NCBI RefSeq assembly: GCF_019084075.1
Contig: NZ_JAHREN010000001.1
Coordinates: forward strand, 806,001 to 870,000
Direction of reading: 5' to 3'
DNA: 64,000 nt
From: Siccirubricoccus sp. G192
GTDB taxonomy: Bacteria > Pseudomonadota > Alphaproteobacteria > Acetobacterales > Acetobacteraceae
This document shows positions 57,674 through 64,000 of this stretch, piece by piece. A model generated the notes under the pieces. The model had not been told where the DNA came from and searched no databases. It was given only the letters and a program-made list of their open reading frames with translations. The position numbers and the translations under genes are program-made. How positions within the stretch are numbered: the first letter of the stretch is position 1; each line of letters begins with the position of its first letter.

Positions 57674-58690
57674 ATGAAGGCCGTCGGCTATACGAAGAAC
57701 CACCCGATCGACCACCCCGAGGCGCTGCTCGACCTCGACCTGCCGGAGCCCGGGGCACCACGCGGCCGCGACCTGCTGGTCGAGGTGCGCGCCGTCTCGG
57801 TCAACCCGGTGGATACCAAGCAGCGGCGCGGCCTCGACCCTGGCGGCAAGCCGCGCGTGCTGGGCTTCGACGCCGCGGGGGTGGTGCGCGCGGCGGGGCC
57901 CGACTGCACGCTCTTCCGCCCCGGCGATGCCGTGTTCCACGCCGGCCTCGTCACCCGCCCCGGCAGCAATGCGGAACTGCAACTGGTGGATGAGCGCATC
58001 GTGGGCCGCAAGCCCGCGACGCTCTCCTTCGCCGAGGCCGCCGCCCTGCCGCTCACCAGCATCACCGCCTGGGAGGCGCTTTTCGAGCGGCTGCGGATTC
58101 CGCGCGATCCGGCGCCGCGCCCGGGCGAGGCCGTGCTGCTGCTCGGCGGCGGTGGTGGTGTCGCCTCCATCGCCATCCAGCTCGCGCGGCAGCTCACCGG
58201 CCTCACCGTGCTGGCCACCGCCTCGCGGCCGGAGACGCGGGAATGGTGCCTTTCGCTGGGCGCGCATCATGTGCTGGACCATGCTGGCGACCTGCCGGCG
58301 CAGGTGAAGGCGCTCGGCCTCGCCGTGCCGCATGTCTTCGGCATGAACCATACCGAGAAGCATTGGGACGCGATCTGCGCGCTGCTGGCGCCGCAGGGCC
58401 TGGTCTGCGCCATCGACGAGGCGCCCGGCCTCGACATGGCGAAGCTCAAGCGCAAATCCGCCGGCCTGGTCTGGGAGGGCATGTTCGCCCGCGCCCTGTT
58501 CCAGACGCCGGACATGATCGAGCAGCACCGGCTGCTGAACGAGGTTTCCCACCTGGTCGATGCCGGAACGCTGCGCCACACCATGACCACGCATCTCGGC
58601 CGGCTCGATGCCGCCAGCCTCCGGCGCGCGCATGCGCTGGTGGAGAGCGGCGGGATGCGCGGCAAGCTGGTGCTGGACGGGTTCGGGTAA
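57674..58690 (+). CDS. Zinc-independent MDR (quinone oxidoreductase-like)
   Basis: A 338-residue medium-chain dehydrogenase-like protein: VSVNPVDTKQRRGLDPGGKP, LGFDAAGVV, LPLTSITAWEALFERL and VLLLGGGGGVASIAIQLARQ (NADPH site). It lacks the structural-zinc cysteines, so it is likely an enone or quinone reductase. Matches TIGR02817-type proteins. ATG at 57674 (MKAVGYTKNHP) is the family start. Confidence 0.88.
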   Translation: MKAVGYTKNHPIDHPEALLDLDLPEPGAPRGRDLLVEVRAVSVNPVDTKQRRGLDPGGKPRVLGFDAAGVVRAAGPDCTLFRPGDAVFHAGLVTRPGSNAELQLVDERIVGRKPATLSFAEAAALPLTSITAWEALFERLRIPRDPAPRPGEAVLLLGGGGGVASIAIQLARQLTGLTVLATASRPETREWCLSLGAHHVLDHAGDLPAQVKALGLAVPHVFGMNHTEKHWDAICALLAPQGLVCAIDEAPGLDMAKLKRKSAGLVWEGMFARALFQTPDMIEQHRLLNEVSHLVDAGTLRHTMTTHLGRLDAASLRRAHALVESGGMRGKLVLDGFG

Positions 58691-58702
58691 GGGAGGCGGC
58701 GG

Positions 58703-59485
58703 ATGGACCTCAACTTCACCGGCAAATGCGCGCTGGTCGCCGGCGGCAGCACCGGCATCGGCCTCGCCACCGCCGAAATCCTGCTGCGGGAGGGCTGCCA
58801 GCGTGTCGTCATCGCCAGCCGCAGCGCGGCGAAGCTGGAGGCGGCGGCGGCCACCTTGCAGGCCGCCACCGGCCGCACCCCCGAGACCCTGGCCTGCGAT
58901 GCGACCCGGCCGGAGCAGGTGGCGGCGCTGATGGCGCATCTCGGCGGCGGCCCGCTGCATGTTCTGGTCAGCGCCTTCGGCGGCAGCTTCCGCAGCGGCT
59001 TCGAGGCGCTGGAGGATGCGCAATGGCTGGCGAATTACGAACTCAATGTGCTCGGCACCGTGCGCGTGTTGCGGGCGGCGCTGCCGCTGCTGCGCCAGGC
59101 GGAGACAGGGCGCGTCGTGCTGCTCGGCGCCACCTCGGCGCGGCAGCCCTCGGAGCACCAGATCGTCTCCAATACCCACAAGGCGGCGCTGCTGGCGCTG
59201 ACCAAGACCCTGTCGAACGAGCTGGCGCCGGGCACCACGGTGAATTGCGTCTGCCCGGGCCGGGTGCTGACGCCGCTCGCCGAATCCCGGATGCGGCAGC
59301 GCGCCATGGAGGCGGGCGTGTCGCTGGAGGCGATCATCGCCGAGACAGCCGCCACCATCCCGCTCGGCCGCCTGGGCACGGCGGCGGAGACGGCCAATAT
59401 GGTCGCCTTCCTGGCCAGCGACGCCGCCAGCTACGTCACCGGCCAGAGCATCCTGGTGGATGGCGGGCTGGGGCGGGCGGTTTGA
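58703..59485 (+). CDS. SDR family oxidoreductase
   Basis: A 260-residue short-chain dehydrogenase: ALVAGGSTGIGLATAEILLR, HVLVSAFGGSFRSGF, and catalytic LLGATSARQPSEHQIVSNTH. The usual YxxxK appears as SNTHKAALLALTK, where the Tyr is replaced by His, so its catalysis is uncertain. It resembles 3-oxoacyl-ACP reductase-type SDRs and ends SILVDGGLGRAV. Follows the MDR gene by 12 bases, so the two may share a transcript. Confidence 0.86.
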   Translation: MDLNFTGKCALVAGGSTGIGLATAEILLREGCQRVVIASRSAAKLEAAAATLQAATGRTPETLACDATRPEQVAALMAHLGGGPLHVLVSAFGGSFRSGFEALEDAQWLANYELNVLGTVRVLRAALPLLRQAETGRVVLLGATSARQPSEHQIVSNTHKAALLALTKTLSNELAPGTTVNCVCPGRVLTPLAESRMRQRAMEAGVSLEAIIAETAATIPLGRLGTAAETANMVAFLASDAASYVTGQSILVDGGLGRAV

Positions 59486-59494
59486 ACCGGCTCC

Positions 59495-60355
59495 CTACCG
59501 CTCCGGCCGCCAGGCGATGGTGAAGAACCACTGCTCCAGCCTGGCCCGCACCACCGGGTCCAGCACCGCATCCAGCGCCGCGGCGCCGGCCGCCCGGTCC
59601 TCCCCGGGCGGCAGCGCGACCGGCGGCAGGAAATGCGTGCGGAAGCGCGGCCCCGGCAGGCGTTCCACGAAGCCCGGCAGGATGGCGCAGCCGGAAAGCC
59701 GCGCCAGCCGCACCGCGAAGGGGATATTGCCCCGGTGCCGTGGCCCGCGGTCCAGCGAGGGGCCGAGCACCCGCCCGCCGATATAGTCGTCCATCCAGAA
59801 GAGCAGCGTCTCCTCCCGCGCCGCCAGCACCCGCAGCGCCGGGCGCAGCGCGTCGCGGTCGGCGCGGATCATGCGGCCGCCGCCGCGCAGCCGGATGCCG
59901 GTGATGACCCGCTCGCGGAAATCCGTGGGCTGGCGCGTTGCCACCCCGACCGGCCGCAGCCCGAGCCGCGCGAGCGTCAACCCCAGCACCTCCGGGTTGC
60001 CGAGATGCAGCCCGGCCAGCAGCACCGGCCGGCGCCGGCGGGCCTCCAGCAGGTGCTCGGCGCCCAGCACCTCGACCCGGCCTTCCTCCCAGAAGCGCAG
60101 GATGCGGGCCATCTCGGCGAAGCTGGCGCCGAGATTGCCCCATAGCGCCGCCATGGCCGCTGCCTCCGGCAGGTCGGGGCGAAGCTGGCGGAAGGCCGCC
60201 CGCGCCAGCGCATCCTGCCCGGGATAGAGCGCCGGCCCGACCCGCTGTCCCAGCCGCGCGCCGATGGCCGAGACCGCCGGCGTCGGCAACAGCCGCAGCG
60301 GATGGTGCAGCGCGTGCTCCAGCCCATTGGCCAGCAGGGCGCGGAGCCGGCTCAG
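59495..60355 (-). CDS. Lipid A biosynthesis acyltransferase-like protein (LpxL/HtrB family)
   Basis: A protein with LpxL-like blocks: VLLAGLHLGNPEVLGL (the HX4D-type region, here H-L-G-N-P-E), VITGIRLRGGGRMI, LLFWMDDYIGGRVLG and IPFAVRLARLSGCAILPGFV. It transfers an acyl chain to lipid A or a similar lipid. No ATG or GTG fits the natural start; the only start-like codon is CTG at 60355, overlapping the P450 stop (CTGA). A single-base error from ATGA is possible. 286 residues from there. Confidence 0.8.
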   Translation of the reverse strand: MSRLRALLANGLEHALHHPLRLLPTPAVSAIGARLGQRVGPALYPGQDALARAAFRQLRPDLPEAAAMAALWGNLGASFAEMARILRFWEEGRVEVLGAEHLLEARRRRPVLLAGLHLGNPEVLGLTLARLGLRPVGVATRQPTDFRERVITGIRLRGGGRMIRADRDALRPALRVLAAREETLLFWMDDYIGGRVLGPSLDRGPRHRGNIPFAVRLARLSGCAILPGFVERLPGPRFRTHFLPPVALPPGEDRAAGAAALDAVLDPVVRARLEQWFFTIAWRPER

Positions 60356-61717
60356 GCGCGGCGCTCCAGCAGCATGGGCAGGGTCTCGCCGGGCTTCAGG
60401 GTGAGGCGGCAGACCGGGAAGACCCGCGCGCCCGGCGCCAGCCGCGGCGCGAAGCGCTGCGCCAGGGTGGCCAGGCAGATCATCGCCTCCGCCAGCGCGA
60501 AATGCGCCCCCGTGCAGACGCGCGGGCCGAGGCTGAAGGGGATATAGGCGTGGCGCGGCCGCGGCGGGGCGCCGGGCAGGAAGCGTTCCGGGCGGAAGTG
60601 GTCCGGCTGCTCCCACAGGGCGCGGTGCCGGTGCAGCAGCCAGGGCACCGCCATGACCACGGCGCCCTTCGGCACGCGCCGGCCCGCCAGTTCCACCTCC
60701 TGCTGCGCTTGGCGGGCCAGCAGCGGGATGGGCGGGTAGAGGCGCAGCGTCTCCTCCACCACGGCGCGGGCGAAGGGCAGGGCGGGCAGGTCCTCGAAGC
60801 GCGCGGCGCGGCCCTGCAGCACGGCATCGGCTTCCGCCCGCAGCCGCGCGGCGGCCCCGGGCGCCTGGGAGAGCAGGAACCAGGCCCAGGCCATGGTGCT
60901 GGCCGTGGTCTCGTGCCCGGCCAGGAACAGGGTCGCCGCCTCGTTGCGAAAGGCGAGCGGCGAGAGGGGCTCGCCGCTGCCGGGCAGCGCCGCTTCCGCC
61001 ATGGCGCGGATCAGGGAGGGGGCCGCCCCCGGCGCCAGCGCCGCCGCCACCAGCCGGTCCAGCACCGCATGGATGCGCGCCACCTCGCCGCGCAGCCGCC
61101 AGGCCCGCGCCCGCGCGCCGATCCCGCCCGGCAGGCCGAGCAGCGACAGCAGGCCGCCGACGCCACTGCCCCGCTGGTAGCGCGCGAAGGCGCCGACCAC
61201 CTGGCGCGCCGCATCACCGCCGAGCGTCCGGCCGAAGACGCTGCGGCAGATCACCTCCGCCGCCAGTTCCCCCCATCTCGGCCAGCATGTCGAGCGGCGC
61301 GCCGGGCGGGCGGGCGGCCCAGGCGGCGCCGCGCTCCGCCACCGCCTCGGTCATCACCCCGGCCAGGCCGCCGATGCGCGAGACATGCGTGACCGGCGCC
61401 ACCACCCGGCGCCGCTCCCGCCAGACCAGCCCGTCGCTGATGATGAGCCCGTCGCCGACCAGCGGCTCCAGCGCGTGGCGCATCTCCGGCGTCTTGCGCT
61501 CGAAGGCGGCCTGGTGCTGGACGAAGGCGGCCTGCACCGTGGCCGGGCTGTTGCAGACGAAGAAGCGGCGGGCCAGCACGCGGGTGGCGAAGAATTCCTC
61601 CTCGAAATGCCTGGCGTGCCAGACCTCCAGCAGGTTCCGCCGCAGCCGCCGCAGCAGCTCGGGCAGCGGCGGCCGGGCGGTGAAGGGCTGCGGGCAGGGC
61701 GGGACATAGGCCGCCAC
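60352..61717 (-). CDS. Cytochrome P450, frame broken by +1 base at 61269-61274
   Basis: Heme monooxygenase of about 454 residues. I-helix LFLAGHETTASTMAWAW, ExxR VVEETLRLYPP, and heme loop FSLGPRVCTGAHFA (Cys ligand) are all present. The N-terminal piece (GTG at 61717, to DMLAEMG) and the C-terminal piece (from ELAAEVICRSVFGRT) join if one of six bases is dropped. It sits between an SDR and the acyltransferase and may modify a lipid or secondary metabolite. Redox partners are not in the window. Confidence 0.87.
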
Positions 61718-61724
61718 GCCCGGC

Positions 61725-62474
61725 TCAGCCGCGATGCACGCGGAGCGGCGCGAAGCTCTGCACGACAGGCATGACTTGCAGCACGTTCACGTTCACCCGC
61801 GCCGGCCTTGTCGCCACCCAATGCACCGCATCGGCGATGTCCTCCGGCATCAGCGGCTCGGTGCCCTGGTAGATGCCGGCGGCCTTGTCGTCGTCGCCCT
61901 TGAAGCGGACATTGGAGAATTCCGTGCCGCCGACCAGGCCGGGCTCGATATCCGTCACCCGCACCGGCGTGCCGAAGAGGTCGGCGCGGAGGTTCAGGCT
62001 GAATTGCCGGACGAAGGCCTTGGTCGCGCCATAGACATTGCCGCCGGGATAGGGGAATTCGCCGGCGGTGGAGCCGAGATTGACCACATGCCCCCGCCCG
62101 CGCGCCACCATCCCCGGCAGCACCGCGCGGGTGGCATAGACCAGCCCCTTCACATTGGTGTCGATCATCGCGTCCCAGTCGTCGAGATCGGCGGATTGCG
62201 CCGGCTCCAGCCCGCGCGCGAGGCCGGCATTGTTCACCAGCACGTCGATATCGGCGAAGTCCGCGGGCAGGCCGGCGACCGCCGCCATCACCGCCGCGCG
62301 GTCCCGCACATCGAGCGCCAGGGGATGCACCACCGCGGCGCCGAGTTCCCCGACCAGCGCGTCGAGGCGTTCCTGGCGGCGCCCTGCGGCGATGATCCGT
62401 GCGCCATCGGCGGCGAAGCGGCGGGCGATGGCCAGGCCGAAGCCGGCGGTGGCGCCGGTGACGAAGACGATCAT
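61725..62474 (-). CDS. SDR family NAD(P)-dependent oxidoreductase, YdfG-like
   Basis: A 249-residue classical SDR: IVFVTGATAGFGLAIARRFA, IDVLVNNAGLARGLEPAQSA, VVNLGSTAGEFPYPGGNVYG with YGATKAFVRQF (Ser-Tyr-Lys). Close in pattern to YdfG 3-hydroxy acid dehydrogenase. It ends 8 bases before the P450 start. Confidence 0.92.
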   Translation of the reverse strand: MIVFVTGATAGFGLAIARRFAADGARIIAAGRRQERLDALVGELGAAVVHPLALDVRDRAAVMAAVAGLPADFADIDVLVNNAGLARGLEPAQSADLDDWDAMIDTNVKGLVYATRAVLPGMVARGRGHVVNLGSTAGEFPYPGGNVYGATKAFVRQFSLNLRADLFGTPVRVTDIEPGLVGGTEFSNVRFKGDDDKAAGIYQGTEPLMPEDIADAVHWVATRPARVNVNVLQVMPVVQSFAPLRVHRG

Positions 62475-62551
62475 GGGGCGGGCTCCTTCGCGGGGGCCTG
62501 ATCCCTACGCCAAAGCGCCGGGGCGGGGAACCGGCGCCTCGGTTCCCCGGC

Positions 62552-62589
62552 GTCCCGGCTTGCCCGCGGCCTTGCGGGCAAGCCGGGAC
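62552..62589 (-). terminator. Perfect 16-bp hairpin after the TctC gene
   Basis: GTCCCGGCTTGCCCGC and its exact complement around a GGCCTT loop, starting 5 bases past the stop at 62595. No T-run; strong enough to act as an RNA 3' end. A smaller 8-bp hairpin sits next to it. Confidence 0.6.
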
Positions 62590-62594
62590 GGCCC

Positions 62595-63563
62595 TCAGTT
62601 CGAGGTGATCCCCGCCGCCCGCACCACCCGCGTCCAACGCACCGACTCGGCTTCCATGAAGGCCTGGAATGCCTCCGGCGTGCTCGGCAGCGGCTCCAGC
62701 CCCTGGGCGGCGAATTTTTCCAGCACCTCGGCATCGCGGAGCGCCGTGTGCAGCGCCGCGTTCACCTGCGCCACCACCTGCTCCGGCGTGCCCTTCGGCG
62801 CCAGCAGCCCGTACCAGTTCACCACGTCGAAGCCCGGCACGCCGCTCTCGGCCACGGTCGGCACCTCCGGCACCAGGGCGGAGCGGTGGGCGGTCGGCAC
62901 CGCCAGCGCCCGGAGCCGCCCGGTCTGCACATGCGGGATGGTGGTGGCGGCGGTGGCGAAGCTGAAGTCGATCTTGCCGGAAATGAGGTCGGTGATGAGC
63001 TGCCCGCCGCCGCGATAGGGCACATGCACCGTCTCGATCCCCGCCGCCTGGTCCAGCAGCGCCGCCGCCAGGTGCCCGGCCGAGCCGACCGAGGAGGAGC
63101 CATAGGTCAGCACCCCCGGCTTGGCCTTCGCCGCCGCCACCAGCTCCGCCACGCTGCGCCAGGGCCGGTCGGCCGGCACCACCATCAGGTTGGTCACATC
63201 GACCAGCAGCGAGATGGGTGTGAAGTCATGCACGGGGTCGAGGTTGAGGCGGGTCAGCAGCGGGTTGACCGTCATCTGGCCGATGGTGCCGACCATCAGC
63301 GTGTGGCCATCGGCCGGGCTCTGGGCCAGGATCTCGTTCGCCAGGTTGCCGGCGCCGCCGGGGCGGTTGTCCACCACCACGGACTGGCCGAGCAGCGCGC
63401 CCAGCTTCGGCGCCAGGATGCGCATGGTGATGTCCACGCCGCCGCCGGCGACGAAGCCGACGATCACGCGGATCGGCCGGCTGGGCCAGGTCTCGGCGCG
63501 CGCGGGCAGGCCGGCGAGCGGCGCCAGCGCCGCGGCGCGCAGCAGGGTGCGGCGGCGGGTCAT
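62595..63563 (-). CDS. TctC/Bug-family substrate-binding protein
   Basis: A 322-residue periplasmic binding protein of tripartite tricarboxylate transporters. Signal (RRRTLLRAAALAPLAGLPARA, possibly Tat), then WPSRPIRVIVGFVAGGGVDI, VVDNRPGGAGNLANEILAQS and GKIDFSFATAATTIPHV. Such genes are highly amplified in Acetobacteraceae and often lack nearby membrane subunits, as here. The ligand is unknown. Confidence 0.93.
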   Translation of the reverse strand: MTRRRTLLRAAALAPLAGLPARAETWPSRPIRVIVGFVAGGGVDITMRILAPKLGALLGQSVVVDNRPGGAGNLANEILAQSPADGHTLMVGTIGQMTVNPLLTRLNLDPVHDFTPISLLVDVTNLMVVPADRPWRSVAELVAAAKAKPGVLTYGSSSVGSAGHLAAALLDQAAGIETVHVPYRGGGQLITDLISGKIDFSFATAATTIPHVQTGRLRALAVPTAHRSALVPEVPTVAESGVPGFDVVNWYGLLAPKGTPEQVVAQVNAALHTALRDAEVLEKFAAQGLEPLPSTPEAFQAFMEAESVRWTRVVRAAGITSN

Positions 63564-63615
63564 GCGTTTCCTCCTGGAGGCTTGCGGGCAGCATAGGCCC
63601 GGCCAGGGCGGCGCG

Positions 63616-64000
63616 TCAGCCTTCCACTGCGGCGCTGCGGCCGATCCGCCGCTCCGCCCAGACCCAGGCGAGCAGGCCGGGCAGGAAGACGATCAGGTCG
63701 CGCAGCCGCCGGGCGATGGCCAGCGCCGCCGCCACCTCCGGGTCGAGGCCGAGCAGCAGGCCGAGACCCAGGAACCCCGCTTCCTGCAATCCCAGCGCCC
63801 CCGGCACCAGGAAGGCGGCGGAGGCAACGGCCTGGATCATCGCCTCGATCGCCAGCGCCTCCGCCGCCGAGACCGGCGCGCCGAGGAACCACAGCGCCAG
63901 CCAGATCTCCAGCGCCCCCGCCATCCAGCCCGCCAATTGCCAGAGGAAGCAGGCGAGGATGGCGCGGCGCACCTGCCAGAGCCGGCGCGTCATGCGGTCG
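63616..64000 (-). CDS. HpnL-like/lysylphosphatidylglycerol synthase TM-region protein (partial)
   Basis: The C-terminal ~125 residues of a polytopic membrane protein: FLWQLAGWMAGALEIWLALW, ASAAFLVPGALGLQEAGFLG and ARRLRDLIVFLPGLLAWVWA. The QEAGF and RRLRDL pattern resembles HpnL and the LPG-synthase membrane domain, found with hopanoid genes in related bacteria. The gene continues past the window edge, so its start is not seen. Confidence 0.75.
   Translation of the reverse strand, partial: DRMTRRLWQVRRAILACFLWQLAGWMAGALEIWLALWFLGAPVSAAEALAIEAMIQAVASAAFLVPGALGLQEAGFLGLGLLLGLDPEVAAALAIARRLRDLIVFLPGLLAWVWAERRIGRSAAVEG

Overview
The window is very GC-rich chromosomal DNA (roughly 70% or more). 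Gene content and order point to an alphaproteobacterium, most likely Acetobacteraceae (Roseomonas-like). The main evidence is the long block aroA-cmk-rpsA ... sppA-ihfB-lapA-pyrF-trpF-trpB-trpA-accD-folC, followed by a zinc-ribbon protein, ftsE-ftsX, a DUF218 protein and plsC. Family-level placement is inference; no rRNA or tRNA gene was seen.

Layout. 1-1540: an IS630-type transposase and a small LprI-like secreted protein. 1.6-4.2 kb: a cytochrome bd oxidase operon (cydA-cydB-small DUF2474 protein). 4.3-6.65 kb: an ACT-domain protein, a DUF2125 protein and a ChaC-type gamma-glutamylcyclotransferase. 6.65-6.93 kb: a non-coding, locally AT-rich stretch with several DnaA-box-like sequences (candidate replication origin). 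6.9-23 kb: the housekeeping block, almost all on the minus strand. 23-27.4 kb: an FYDLN-type acidic protein, recF and gyrB with a strong terminator. 27.5-30.9 kb: a DUF488 protein, an MFS transporter and an IS graveyard. 31-37.8 kb: an accessory, probably catabolic cluster (NTF2-like/flavin monooxygenase fusion, MmgE/PrpD protein, Tat-exported binding protein, cyclase-family hydrolase, PRISE-like reductase). 37.9-46.3 kb: small envelope proteins, an XRE regulator, a conserved unknown protein, RidA, Hsp33, argF-argD, a PRC-barrel protein and a GlcG/HbpS protein. 46.4-53.4 kb: recX, an SDR, azlC-azlD, an MscS-type channel, an MFS transporter and a small two-helix membrane protein. 53.4-64 kb: a HisKA_2 histidine kinase, etfB-etfA-hbd, a quinone-oxidoreductase-like MDR, SDRs, a lipid A acyltransferase-like protein, a cytochrome P450, a TctC-type binding protein and the end of an HpnL-like membrane protein.

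Two patterns cross the window. First, about a dozen genes have single-base frame breaks, mostly one extra base in G/C runs of 6-8. Removing the extra base restores normal proteins and normal ATGA stop/start overlaps, so I read these as intact genes with base-calling errors or, less likely, real slippage mutations. Second, a repeated intergenic element made of two hairpins sits at gene ends (9206-9310, 13949-14001, 53237-53342, 53367-53472, and a diverged copy at 10114-10221). Its stems change sequence between copies but keep pairing, while short motifs (GATCGC, GGAG, GTGAATC) stay constant. I did not recognise it as a described family.
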